Positions 52,216 to 61,213 of a DNA stretch of 64,000 bases are shown in pieces. Origin of the DNA: CAZSHG01 sp964459995. GTDB taxonomy: Bacteria; UBP14; UBA6098. The stretch covers positions 62,001 through 126,000 of the forward strand of contig CAYWOR010000002.1 of NCBI GenBank assembly GCA_964459995.1, written 5' to 3'. The notes beneath the pieces are model-generated. The model ran no database searches and was not told where the DNA came from. It saw nothing but the letters and a program-made list of their open reading frames with translations. The position numbers and the translations under genes are program-made. Each line of letters begins with the position of its first letter. Position 1 is the stretch's first letter.

Positions 52216-53697
52216 ATGGCGCGGAAAGACTCAAACAAAAACTATTTGCGCGCCGAACTCTCCCCCTTTGAACAACACCCGATGGGTTGGAGCCAACTTC
52301 TGGCTATGGTTTATCCTAACAGCTACGAGGTCGGCATGGCAAATATCGGCTTCCAATGGATATTTGGACTTCTAAATAAACAACAACATATTTTAACAGA
52401 GCGTTTTTTTTATAGTAATATATTATCGATCGAAAGTGGCCGACCTCTTGTAGAGTTTCCAGTTATTGCGGTTTCGATGCCCTATGAAATCGACATACTC
52501 AACTTTGTCGAAATGCTGAAAAGCGCCGGTATTGAGCCTTTGGCGGATAATCGAAACGCAAAGCCTTTGATTATCGGTGGCGGAGATGCATTGACAATTA
52601 ACCCTTTTCCCTTCGCCGATTTCTTCGACATGATTGTTCTCGGCGACGGTGAGGACTGGGCGCGAAGTTTTCCTGAAATCTCCCAAAATACCCCCCCCGG
52701 ACTTGTCGCAAAAGATGTGTTTCTCGATGCTTGCTCGAAAATCGAAGGGCTTTGGATTCCATCTCGCGACAGCGGTAAAAAAATCGAACGAGCTTCTCCC
52801 AAGCGCGTAAATCCAGCTTTTTCGCCAATTCTAACGAGCTTCGGTCATTTCAGGAATATGTTTCTCGTCGAGGCTCAATGCGGATGCCCATTCAAATGCG
52901 CTTTCTGCACCAGTTCTTGGCTTGACGAGCCATTCTTCAACTTTCCAGCGGACAACATCGATACAATTTACCAAGAATTCGGCCAAAAGGCTTCAAGAAT
53001 TGGGCTTGTCGGATCTGCAATCGCGGAACACCCCGAACTGGAGCTTATGATACGACGTTTTGCGGAACGCGGAATTTCTGTGCACCTCTCGAGCATACGA
53101 TTGGACCGTGTTTCGGACGAGGTCGTGCGGTTATTAGCGAAAGCAGGCTCAAAAACAGCGACTTTCGCGCCGGAAACAGCGTCCGAAAGCCTTGCGAAGC
53201 GCATTCGAAAATGGATTCCCCCCGATTCTATAATCGAACACGCGCAAAAACTGTCATGCTTAGGGTTCGAAGAAATGAAATTATACTGGATACTCGGTCT
53301 GCCGGACGAATCGGAGAGCGATATCGAGATTTTGGCCGAAACAATTTCCAGAATTTCAAATGCTGTGGATATGCGCATTTCATGCAGTATCAACCCCTTT
53401 ATTCCCAAACCTCATTCCCCCTTCGAGAGCGAAAGAATGCTCTCGCACGATGATCTTTCACGGCGTTTCACCGAGTTGAAATCGCGACTAAGAGGCCTTA
53501 AAAAACTTAATTTGGAGATGAATTATTCCCGTAGAAGCCGTCTCTCGGCGGTTTTATCGATCGGCGGACGAGAGCTTGCCCCGGCTATTCTCGAAATGTC
53601 CGAACGCGGAATTAAAGGCTCGCTTTCTCGAATCGACATCGATCTTGACGGCGAAATTGTCGCTCAGCAAAACACGGAATGGTCAAGAATAACTTAG
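52216..53697 (+). CDS. Radical SAM protein with cobalamin-binding-like N-terminal domain
   Basis: This 493-aa protein carries the radical SAM cluster motif C224-x3-C228-x2-C231 (CPFKCAFC). The N-terminal ~200 residues have a Rossmann-like pattern (YPNSYEVGMANIG; PVIAVSMPYEIDILNF; PLIIGGGDALTINPFPFADFFDMIVLGDGED), as in B12-binding-type radical SAM proteins such as the YgiQ/TIGR03960 relatives, but without a clear DxHxxG cobalamin motif. The C-terminal half continues the SAM barrel (SIRLDRVSDEVVRLLAKAGSKTATFAPETASE; INPFIPKPHSPFE). The substrate is unknown. It lies 27 bp behind dxs and its stop overlaps the convergent racemase stop by 4 bp. Confidence 0.88.
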   Translation: MARKDSNKNYLRAELSPFEQHPMGWSQLLAMVYPNSYEVGMANIGFQWIFGLLNKQQHILTERFFYSNILSIESGRPLVEFPVIAVSMPYEIDILNFVEMLKSAGIEPLADNRNAKPLIIGGGDALTINPFPFADFFDMIVLGDGEDWARSFPEISQNTPPGLVAKDVFLDACSKIEGLWIPSRDSGKKIERASPKRVNPAFSPILTSFGHFRNMFLVEAQCGCPFKCAFCTSSWLDEPFFNFPADNIDTIYQEFGQKASRIGLVGSAIAEHPELELMIRRFAERGISVHLSSIRLDRVSDEVVRLLAKAGSKTATFAPETASESLAKRIRKWIPPDSIIEHAQKLSCLGFEEMKLYWILGLPDESESDIEILAETISRISNAVDMRISCSINPFIPKPHSPFESERMLSHDDLSRRFTELKSRLRGLKKLNLEMNYSRRSRLSAVLSIGGRELAPAILEMSERGIKGSLSRIDIDLDGEIVAQQNTEWSRIT

Positions 53698-54938
53698 CGA
53701 AGAAACGGCACGGTTATGCTCGCTTGCATCAGAAAAAGAACTTGCGTATCGGAGCCTTTTTCTTTCATAGCCATATCGATTGCTTTCTGCACAGTATTTA
53801 CAGGCTCGATTAGCGCCGTGCGGACAACACTGTCTTTTAGTCCTGTTACTGCAAGCATTCGATATTTGTTTGCGGCGTCTATAAGCTTGACTATCTTGTG
53901 ATATCCTAATTTATAACCTTTTGCAACTTCCGCAAGCATTTCACCTTGTGTTTTACAGGCGGACATCAGCCTGTGGAAAGTATCAGGGCCGATTCCATCG
54001 CGGCATTCCGACACGAGAATTAGGATTCCGCCTTCTTCGAGGGCTAAAAGAGCGTGTTCGAGCGGCTTCTGAAGCTGATAAAGATCGGCATCGAGGGGAT
54101 TATTAGCAACCGCGACGACAATTTCGTATTTCCGATCGATTTCGAGGCAATAAACCTCGCGGGCACGCTCCACTGCGGCCTCGAATGAGGTTACTATGTT
54201 CCCCGAATCCACTGAAAATATTTTTCCTGACCTGTCGGTTATAATCTGAACCGAAAATATAGGCTTTCTTGCAAGGCAGGCGACAGCATCGACCATCCCC
54301 TCGTGAACAGGATTTCCATCCAAAGCAAGCGGCTTCGAATAGGGAGACATGGCGAAAGAATGGTTGCTTTCGATTGTCTCGAAGCTCGCCACACCGGGCA
54401 ATATCGACTTCCTTCCGCCGGTGAACCCCGCAAAAAAGTGTGGCTCGACCGAGTTTATCGTAATCAGCCTGTCGGCCTCGAGAACTTTACGGTTGATGCG
54501 TATTGGATAGCCCTCGCGTGCGAAACCGATAGTGAGCATCTGATCGATCGCGCGTGAATCGTGGATTTTAATTTTTTCGCGCAATTTTTCGAGATGATGT
54601 CCGAAAATTTGACGCATTTCGTCATCATTTGGTGGCCGGTGGCTTCCGGTGGCGACGATAAATCCGAAATCGCCGCCTTCGAGATAGGGCAAAATCACAT
54701 CGAGAACAAGCGGTGTCGGAGTCGAACGCATGCCGTCGTTGACGATTATCAGCGTCATTCCACTGCCTAATAGAAACTTTGATAGTGATATCGAATTTGG
54801 AGGTGAGTCAATGGATTTTTTGATAGTCTCGGCTTCATCGCGAATTTCGACATCGTTAGCGAACAGAACCGCACCAATATTGCGCTCTGGAATATCGACA
54901 GTCTGGAATCCGCCCGCATAGGGGATTTCAATCTTCAT
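53694..54938 (-). CDS. LarA-like nickel-dependent racemase family protein (DUF2088)
   Basis: This 414-aa protein belongs to the lactate racemase LarA family. The residues that hold and use the nickel-pincer cofactor in LarA are all in place with the right spacing: H100 (ATGSHRPP), H167 (VEPHFFAGFTGGRKSILPG), K177 in the same segment and H193 (ESNHSF). It should therefore bind the NPN cofactor, but the substrate may be another 2-hydroxyacid, since the family is broad. No larB/C/E cofactor genes lie in this window. It sits 6 bp behind the 993-aa PEP/pyruvate-binding gene on the same strand, so a link to pyruvate/lactate metabolism is tempting but inferred. Its stop overlaps the radical SAM stop. 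Confidence 0.85.
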   Translation of the reverse strand: MKIEIPYAGGFQTVDIPERNIGAVLFANDVEIRDEAETIKKSIDSPPNSISLSKFLLGSGMTLIIVNDGMRSTPTPLVLDVILPYLEGGDFGFIVATGSHRPPNDDEMRQIFGHHLEKLREKIKIHDSRAIDQMLTIGFAREGYPIRINRKVLEADRLITINSVEPHFFAGFTGGRKSILPGVASFETIESNHSFAMSPYSKPLALDGNPVHEGMVDAVACLARKPIFSVQIITDRSGKIFSVDSGNIVTSFEAAVERAREVYCLEIDRKYEIVVAVANNPLDADLYQLQKPLEHALLALEEGGILILVSECRDGIGPDTFHRLMSACKTQGEMLAEVAKGYKLGYHKIVKLIDAANKYRMLAVTGLKDSVVRTALIEPVNTVQKAIDMAMKEKGSDTQVLFLMQASITVPFLR

Positions 54939-54944
54939 ATTTGC

Positions 54945-57926
54945 CTACTTTTTTACTGTTGCTATGCCTGCCTGCCCAAACATCTTCACGACGAAGGGCT
55001 TTTCGCGCCGAATATGGATAAAAAATTCCGTTTTTCCGATTATTTCCTGCGATTTCAGCCATTCCCAATCGATAAAACTCATCTCCGAAACATATGGCAC
55101 ATTGAAATAGCCGGCATTCATCGCAACCAAATTGTGAAAGAAATGCGTCCCCTGAGAAGGCTCGACATAATAACCCTCGATTCCGGTTTCGACGACGACC
55201 TTCGCACAATCGATGTCCGACCATCGAACCGGCACACCCAGCAAACGGTCGCGTGAGCCCCATCTCCCGGGGCCGATGAGGATATATTCGCGGTTTTCCG
55301 AGTTCATTTTTCCGTTTAATAACTTGATTTGTTCGAGCATTTCTATTGTTCGTGTTTTATCAAATTTGTCAGGATCGATAAAGATGATGTCGCGAAGATA
55401 ATCGATGACGCCGTTGCCCATCCCTTTTTCAGTAAAAAGCCAAAGTTTGGAGTGGTCTATCTCCTCCGGCGGAGTGAGAATTCTATCCGAATGAACCGAC
55501 AGCGGGCGTATCTGCAAAATGTAGAAGATCGATTTCTCATTTGAATTATCGGAAATATCGACCGCGAATTCGATTTCGACCGGAACTCCGAAAGCCAGCT
55601 CGCCGATTTCCAGAAGCTCCGTCAATATCTGCGCGAGTGGAATGTAGTCGAATTTGAGAATATTTGAGAAATTCAGAATTCGCGGCCCGGGATGATCGAT
55701 GCCGTCACGGATGCGCTTATCTTGGACATCCCAGACCGAAGCGATGTATCTTAGTGCGCCTTGATCTTCCGCAGTTTGAAGGTCGAGAATCGAATAGGTG
55801 GCCTCTTCCCCGCTCATAAGGTCGAAATCGCCTTTTGCCATGTTGATCGCAAAAAACTGCCTTTGTGAGTTTTGGACGATGTCTTCGGGCGGCAGTATAT
55901 CTATTTTGGGATATTTCGGGCAAAAGCGAAATACATTTTTGCCGGAAACAACCCACGCGCCAAGCCCCAGCGCAATGGAAGCCACGCCGTCATTATTCTT
56001 GACATATGATGTAGGATAATAATTATATGACTGCGCGACCCCGGAAATATGCGGATAGTAGTAATCGCCATGCCTCTGGCCTGCAATGGTCTGTATTATC
56101 ACAGCCATTTTTTCTTCCTCGGTGCGATAGTGAATTCGGCGAGTGTATCCGCGGGCGTCTTCGAGGCAGGTCGATGCGAAAACCAGTTTAATCGCAGTCT
56201 CGAGATTTTTCAACCGGACATTGGGATCAGTGTGATTATTCGGCAACATGTATGTCTGATATATTCCAGCGAAGGGCTGTGCGAGCGAATCTTCGAGAAG
56301 CCCGGAGGAACGAACTGCTATAGGCTCGTCTATGTGTTCGAGATAGACAACGAGTTTGCTTCTAAGTTCTTCGGAGATATCGCCTTCCACGAAACGCCGC
56401 TTCACCTCTTCATCTTGAATTTTCGCGCCTTCGTCAGAATTGTGCCCCAAAGAGCTGACCAATAGGCAGTTATCGCGGATAAACCGGTCGTATTCCTGAG
56501 TTCCAATAAAAACGGTGCGAGGGATTTTCACACGAACATCGGGAAATCTCGTGTCAAACTCCATCGTGGTCAAAAGCGCGTTCAGGAATGCAATTCCTCT
56601 TCCCTTTCCCCCCAGAGAGCCCTGTGAAAGACGCGTAATTTCACTGTCGAGGTTGAGATTGCTTTTCTCGAAATCTACTATTTTGCCGCGGCTTCGGATG
56701 TTGCGAACTTTCTGAAAGAGATTTATCAGAAAACTTCGAATAGCTTCGGAGTCCTTGAAATCCGCTATAGTAAGGGGTTTGATGCCTTTTGCAACTTCGA
56801 TTTCGCCGTGGGCAATCAGCCATCTTGAAAAGTCGTTTCTGCCGGAGTGATAAAGCAATACCTCGTCGGGGATTTCATGGAGCATCGCCTCGAATTCATG
56901 CATGGTCGAGGCTTTCGCGAACTGGTTGCCCTCGGCGTCACGGAAGATAAAATCGCCAAAGCCGAGATTGTAATGAATAAAATCGCTAAGTTCCTGCAAA
57001 AGCGAGGGGGAATATTTTCTAATAAACCCGACATCCAGCTTAGCAACCTCTTCCGACATCTGATCCTGCGAAGACTGCATCAATATGGGCATATCGTAAC
57101 CGCGATCTTTGAGCAATCGTGTCAGCTCGATTCCAGCACGTTCGTCGATCTCGCCGCCTTTTGGATAGCGGATATCTGTGATTACGCAAAGCAAATTATC
57201 GCGATATTTCTCGCATATTTCTACGGCGTCCTCGAATGTGTGCGCCATAAGGATTTTCGGGCGAGTCCGCATTCGGTAGTTTTTCTGAACATCGTTAAGC
57301 TCTTCGGAAATAAGGCGCTGAACCTGAAGCATAACTTCCTTATATAATTCGGGCAGAAATCGCGAATAATAGAAAATGCTGTCCTCGACAAGCAGAATAA
57401 CACGAACGAGACCTACCTCTGTATCGTGTTCGACATTAATCATATCCTCGATGAATTTTATCATCGCGAGAAAAACCTTCGAGTCGCCGCTCCAAAGGAA
57501 AACATCGTCGATAAACTCCATCTCTGGGCTGGTTTTATCGATAAGCGAGGTGTCCGATTGGACATTGAGAAGCAGAAGCACGGGCATATTCGGACGCCTA
57601 TTTTTGGCCTGTTTCGCAAGCTCGAAAGGTGTAACCTCGCCGATATGCATCATCGTTATTACCATGTCGAAATTTCGCTCGGCGAGCATATCGAGAGCTT
57701 CTTTGCCGGTCGGGACACTGGTAATCCGCGGAACCGAAGTCAGGTTTAGCTGGTGGTATTCCCCAAAAACCTGCTCGGAAAATCTGCCGTCCTGCTCGAA
57801 AATAAATGCGTCGTAGAAAGTCGATACCAGAAGAATCTCGCGGATTTTGGCGGGCATCAGCCGGTGGAAAATATCTTCCCCATATTTGAATTTATTGTAG
57901 TATCTGTAGAGTTCTTTCTTTTCCAT
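54945..57926 (-). CDS. Double receiver-like plus PEP/pyruvate-binding domain protein
   Basis: In this 993-aa protein, residues ~28-165 form a receiver-like fold lacking the phospho-acceptor (VITMMH in place of the Asp). Residues ~175-320 form a second receiver with an acidic pair E181/D182, acceptor D251 (VITDIRYP), the Ser region (LMQSSQ) and K304. Residues ~430-830 are a PEP synthase/PPDK-type ATP-grasp domain (SLGGKGRGIAFLNALL; PIAVRSSGLLEDSLAQPFAG; YILQIRPLSV). The swivelling His domain and the PEP-binding barrel of true PEP synthase are absent, so it cannot run the full reaction alone. It may act as a phosphate-signalling or dikinase-type partner. The LarA-like gene follows by 6 bp. Confidence 0.82.
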   Translation of the reverse strand: MEKKELYRYYNKFKYGEDIFHRLMPAKIREILLVSTFYDAFIFEQDGRFSEQVFGEYHQLNLTSVPRITSVPTGKEALDMLAERNFDMVITMMHIGEVTPFELAKQAKNRRPNMPVLLLLNVQSDTSLIDKTSPEMEFIDDVFLWSGDSKVFLAMIKFIEDMINVEHDTEVGLVRVILLVEDSIFYYSRFLPELYKEVMLQVQRLISEELNDVQKNYRMRTRPKILMAHTFEDAVEICEKYRDNLLCVITDIRYPKGGEIDERAGIELTRLLKDRGYDMPILMQSSQDQMSEEVAKLDVGFIRKYSPSLLQELSDFIHYNLGFGDFIFRDAEGNQFAKASTMHEFEAMLHEIPDEVLLYHSGRNDFSRWLIAHGEIEVAKGIKPLTIADFKDSEAIRSFLINLFQKVRNIRSRGKIVDFEKSNLNLDSEITRLSQGSLGGKGRGIAFLNALLTTMEFDTRFPDVRVKIPRTVFIGTQEYDRFIRDNCLLVSSLGHNSDEGAKIQDEEVKRRFVEGDISEELRSKLVVYLEHIDEPIAVRSSGLLEDSLAQPFAGIYQTYMLPNNHTDPNVRLKNLETAIKLVFASTCLEDARGYTRRIHYRTEEEKMAVIIQTIAGQRHGDYYYPHISGVAQSYNYYPTSYVKNNDGVASIALGLGAWVVSGKNVFRFCPKYPKIDILPPEDIVQNSQRQFFAINMAKGDFDLMSGEEATYSILDLQTAEDQGALRYIASVWDVQDKRIRDGIDHPGPRILNFSNILKFDYIPLAQILTELLEIGELAFGVPVEIEFAVDISDNSNEKSIFYILQIRPLSVHSDRILTPPEEIDHSKLWLFTEKGMGNGVIDYLRDIIFIDPDKFDKTRTIEMLEQIKLLNGKMNSENREYILIGPGRWGSRDRLLGVPVRWSDIDCAKVVVETGIEGYYVEPSQGTHFFHNLVAMNAGYFNVPYVSEMSFIDWEWLKSQEIIGKTEFFIHIRREKPFVVKMFGQAGIATVKK

Positions 57927-58069
57927 TTCGTTCTTTCGGGAAGGTGGTCTAACTATTTAATTTACATCATTGGAAGTTTTTTTTCCAGCATTATTTATCG
58001 ATTACATCGAATTTATCTCGAATCGAATCGGCCTCTTTTCCAGCCTATCCGTGCAAATGCGGCTTTTAC

Positions 58070-58098
58070 TTGACTATATGCATGCCTACCTATATAAT
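58070..58098 (+). promoter_or_regulatory. Consensus promoter of PfkB-XerD-GWxTD operon
   Basis: TTGACT (58070-58075), 17 bp, TATAAT (58093-58098), 36 nt before the ATG at 58135 with GAAAGGA between. Near-perfect housekeeping-type elements. Confidence 0.75.
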
Positions 58099-58134
58099 AT
58101 TGAGATATTTGGATTGTCAAACTGAAAGGAAATA

Positions 58135-59055
58135 ATGTCTGTATTGATTGTCGGCTCTGTAGCGCTGGATTCTGTTTCTACCCCCTATGGTCGCGTCGAT
58201 GACGCTCTCGGCGGAAGCGCGACCTATTTCTCGCTTGCGGCGAGGCTGTTTTCCAAAGATGTCAACGTGGTTGCTGTCATTGGAAACGATTTCCCCCAAA
58301 AACACACGCAGATGCTCTTGGGTAAGGGTATTAATCTCGACGGTCTCATGACCTCCGAGGGCAAAACCTTCCGCTGGGCGGGCGAATATAGCGAGGATTT
58401 CGGCGACCCGCGAACTTTGGATACACAACTTAATGTCTTCGAAAAATTCGCGCCGGTGCTTCCAGAACACTATTGCGGTTCGAGCTTCGTATTTTTGGGC
58501 AATATCGACCCATCGCTTCAACGGCAAGTTGTGGCGCAGGTCAAATCGCCCATGCTGGTAGCGGCAGACACTATGAACTTCTGGATCGAGGGCAAACTCG
58601 ACGAGCTAAAAGCGCTTATGAGGGACATCGATATGCTTCTGATAAACGCACTCGAAGTCCGAATGCTATCCGGCGAAAAAAGCCTGTTGGCCGGCGCGCG
58701 CATGGTGCTCGAGATGGGGCCGGAGATACTTATTGTCAAACGCGGCGAATCGGGCGTGATGGTTGTAACAAAAGACGATATTTTCGTGATGCCGGCCTTC
58801 CCTATCGAGCAGGTTGTCGATCCGACCGGCGCGGGAGATAGCTTTGCGGGAGCCTTTATGGGCTATTTGGCCTCGCGCGGGAAAGTTGACTTCGAGGAGA
58901 TAAAACGTGCCGTGGTGGCAGGATCGATTGTCGCCAGCATGAATGTCGAGGGGTTCAGCGTCGAAAAATTAGCCGCTATCAACATCGGCGACATCATCGA
59001 ACGCATGGAAGAATTCCGCCGAATAACTGATTTCACGGTTCCGGAATTCGACTGA
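58135..59055 (+). CDS. PfkB-family carbohydrate/nucleoside kinase
   Basis: This 306-aa ribokinase-like kinase has the substrate-side motif ALGGSATYFSLAARLF near residues 24-39. The ATP/anion-hole signature DPTGAGDSFAGAF (D229-F241) includes catalytic Asp235. It also has a typical lid region (EDFGDPRTLDTQLN). PfkB kinases phosphorylate sugars, adenosine and similar compounds; this group is often labelled sugar or adenosine kinase, but the substrate cannot be read. GAAAGGA precedes the ATG and a consensus promoter lies upstream. It is the first gene of an operon with xerD-like and GWxTD genes (1-bp spacing to the next). Confidence 0.9.
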   Translation: MSVLIVGSVALDSVSTPYGRVDDALGGSATYFSLAARLFSKDVNVVAVIGNDFPQKHTQMLLGKGINLDGLMTSEGKTFRWAGEYSEDFGDPRTLDTQLNVFEKFAPVLPEHYCGSSFVFLGNIDPSLQRQVVAQVKSPMLVAADTMNFWIEGKLDELKALMRDIDMLLINALEVRMLSGEKSLLAGARMVLEMGPEILIVKRGESGVMVVTKDDIFVMPAFPIEQVVDPTGAGDSFAGAFMGYLASRGKVDFEEIKRAVVAGSIVASMNVEGFSVEKLAAINIGDIIERMEEFRRITDFTVPEFD

Positions 59056-59056
59056 G

Positions 59057-59998
59057 ATGACCGAATTCCGAGGTCGGCAGAGAAATTCCACTAACGTCGA
59101 TATCTGCGTCGATGGCTTTATGGACTGGATTCTGACCGAACGCGGACTGGCTGAAAATACCATAGAGAGCTATCAGAAGGACATCGCCGATTTCACACAA
59201 CACCTTCGCGATAAAGAGATTTCTGATATTACGGATATTTCTCAGGTCAATATAATTGGGTTTCTGCGAATGCTGACAGACATAGGCCTATCGACGAAAT
59301 CGGTGGCACGGAAACTTAGCAGTATTCGAGGCTTTTTCAGATACCTTCTTCTCGAAAGCAAGCTCGAAAAGGACCCAACCGAGGGCGTGGATATGCCAAA
59401 GCTTCCAAAGCCTCTTCCCGACGTCATCTCGCCGGAGCAAGTCGATTCTATCCTGAACGGAGTCGATTTGACCCATCCGAGAGGGCTTGGAATTCGCGAC
59501 AGGGCTATTCTGGAGACCCTCTACGCCACCGGAGCGCGCGAATCGGAGGTTATCGGCCTGAAAACACAGGACGTTTACGACGACATAGCTTTCGTGCGCG
59601 TTTTCGGCAAAGGTAGCAAAGAACGGCTCGTGCCCATCAACGATTCGGCTTTGCATTGGATTAGCCGTTATCGGCGGGATGTCCGTCCCGGGTTAACATC
59701 GGAAAAAAGGACGCCGGTGCTTTTTCTAAATATACGCGGAGGCCAGCTGAGCAGAATGGGGCTTTATAAGATAGTCCGCAAATGGTGCGATAAAGCCGGT
59801 TTGCCGGAGGTGCACCCGCACACTTTCCGCCACGCCTTCGCCACCCATCTAATCGAAGGGGGCGCCGATTTGCGGGCTGTTCAGGAGATGCTCGGTCACG
59901 CGGACATCAGCACAACGCAGATTTACACGAATATAAGTAGAGAACATCTTCACGGAGTTTATCAAAAATTTCATCCGAGAGGAAATCGACAAAGTTGA
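59057..59998 (+). CDS. xerD: Tyrosine recombinase XerC/XerD-like
   Basis: This 313-aa site-specific recombinase is of the Xer type, which resolves chromosome dimers. The N-terminal SAM-like DNA-binding domain (~15-105) contains LTERGLAENTIESYQKDI. Catalytic residues are R161 (YATGARESEV), K185 (FGKGSKERLVP), H255 and R258 (HPHTFRHAFATH), H281 (LGHADISTTQIY) and the nucleophile Y290. It sits inside a chromosomal operon with no att repeats, integrase partner or phage genes around, so a housekeeping Xer role is more likely than a mobile-element integrase. Whether it is XerC or XerD is not certain. The stop TGA overlaps the TTG start of the next gene. Confidence 0.9.
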   Translation: MTEFRGRQRNSTNVDICVDGFMDWILTERGLAENTIESYQKDIADFTQHLRDKEISDITDISQVNIIGFLRMLTDIGLSTKSVARKLSSIRGFFRYLLLESKLEKDPTEGVDMPKLPKPLPDVISPEQVDSILNGVDLTHPRGLGIRDRAILETLYATGARESEVIGLKTQDVYDDIAFVRVFGKGSKERLVPINDSALHWISRYRRDVRPGLTSEKRTPVLFLNIRGGQLSRMGLYKIVRKWCDKAGLPEVHPHTFRHAFATHLIEGGADLRAVQEMLGHADISTTQIYTNISREHLHGVYQKFHPRGNRQS

Positions 59999-61203
59999 AA
60001 AGAGCTATTCTTATAATATTCGCAGTTGTGGTTGTTGCAATGCCGCTTTACGCGCAGGTTCGAGGTTCGGGCAATTTGGGTGTGCCTTTTTTTGAGGAGG
60101 ACTTCGCATTTTTCCCGGGAGACTCTTTCGGCAAAAGCAATCTGGAGGTGTATCTGCGAATTCCCCAAAACAAGCTTCAATTTCTGAAAATCTCAGATGG
60201 CTATATCGCGCGGATTGATGTTCTCGTAGCGCTTTTAGACGGTAATCGCCTTGTAATGCGCACGGATCGAGCGGATTCTGTTTACGCGGAAGAGTATTAC
60301 GACGCGCATTCTACGGAGATTTTCGTTCCAAAGGCCTTTGTCCTGCGCGATCTCGACCCCGGAAAATTTACCTTACGCATGACAATGAAAGACCGCGAAT
60401 CTCGCAATGAGCATACTCGAACTTCGGAAATTGTAATTCCGCGATTCGACACGAAAAACAGGGTCGAATTCAGCTCGATTGTTCCGGTCGAGAACGCGGA
60501 GTATCGCCGTGCAAGCGCATATCCGGCTATCGGCGTTTTTGAATACGAATTCGAGATTTCGGTTCCGGAAAATATCTTTGGGGAGGTTATCTGCAAAATT
60601 CTCTATTCCGAGGACGATCTCGCCGAAACAACATCGATTTCCGAACACGGCAAACATCGAATTAAAGGTTGGTTGCCAGTATCGAACGAAATCGCCGAGT
60701 TTGTTTTTTCCGCGGAGTTTTTTTCGGAAGGAAAATCGCTCGCAAAAACCGAGAAACAGATAACTCTCGTCCGCACTGGATATCGAAAAAACGCCTCTAA
60801 CGACTCCGAAGCGGTTGAGCAATTGGATTTAATCGGAACCGGCAAAGAGATGCGTGAGTTAAGAAAAGCTCTAAATGCAAAATCGGATGCCTTAGATAGC
60901 CTAATCGAGGCATTTTGGCAGGAACGCGACCCGACTCCGGAGACGGAAATCAATGAGGTGCGCGAAGAATTTTATCGCCGAACTGAAATCGCGAATGAGC
61001 GCTATGGCGGCTATCGCTCCGGGTGGAGCACCTCAAGAGGCCGAATATTCATCCTTTACGGCGAGCCGGACGAAATCGAAAGACGACCCTTCGACCTTCA
61101 ATATCGCGCACATGAGGTATGGTATTATTACAACCCCCGCAGAACCTTCTATTTCGAGGATCGAATCGGGGATGGAACCTACGAACTAATTTATCAGGAA
61201 TGA
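59995..61203 (+). CDS. GWxTD domain-containing secreted protein
   Basis: This 402-aa protein uses a TTG start at 59995, with GAGAGG ~11 nt upstream, giving the signal peptide MKRAILIIFAVVVVAMPLYAQ. The first ATG-type start would lose the signal. Residues ~30-270 are beta-sandwich-like (LEVYLRIPQNKLQFLKISDGYIARIDVL; FTLRMTMKDRESRNEHTRTSEI), and ~280-340 are helical (LRKALNAKSDALDSLIEAFWQERDP). The GWxTD domain follows, with GWSTS at 343-347 and RGRIFILYGEPDEIE. The motif's final Asp is Ser here. The function of GWxTD proteins is unknown. It overlaps the xerD-like stop (TTGA), and its partner GWxTD gene is 10 bp downstream. Confidence 0.85.
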   Translation: MKRAILIIFAVVVVAMPLYAQVRGSGNLGVPFFEEDFAFFPGDSFGKSNLEVYLRIPQNKLQFLKISDGYIARIDVLVALLDGNRLVMRTDRADSVYAEEYYDAHSTEIFVPKAFVLRDLDPGKFTLRMTMKDRESRNEHTRTSEIVIPRFDTKNRVEFSSIVPVENAEYRRASAYPAIGVFEYEFEISVPENIFGEVICKILYSEDDLAETTSISEHGKHRIKGWLPVSNEIAEFVFSAEFFSEGKSLAKTEKQITLVRTGYRKNASNDSEAVEQLDLIGTGKEMRELRKALNAKSDALDSLIEAFWQERDPTPETEINEVREEFYRRTEIANERYGGYRSGWSTSRGRIFILYGEPDEIERRPFDLQYRAHEVWYYYNPRRTFYFEDRIGDGTYELIYQE

Positions 61204-61213
61204 TGAGGACACT

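Noticed and set aside
59057..59998. Tyrosine recombinase as integrase of a mobile element
   Set aside because: No att repeats, tRNA junction, phage or transposition genes are nearby. It is embedded in an operon and looks like a housekeeping Xer protein.
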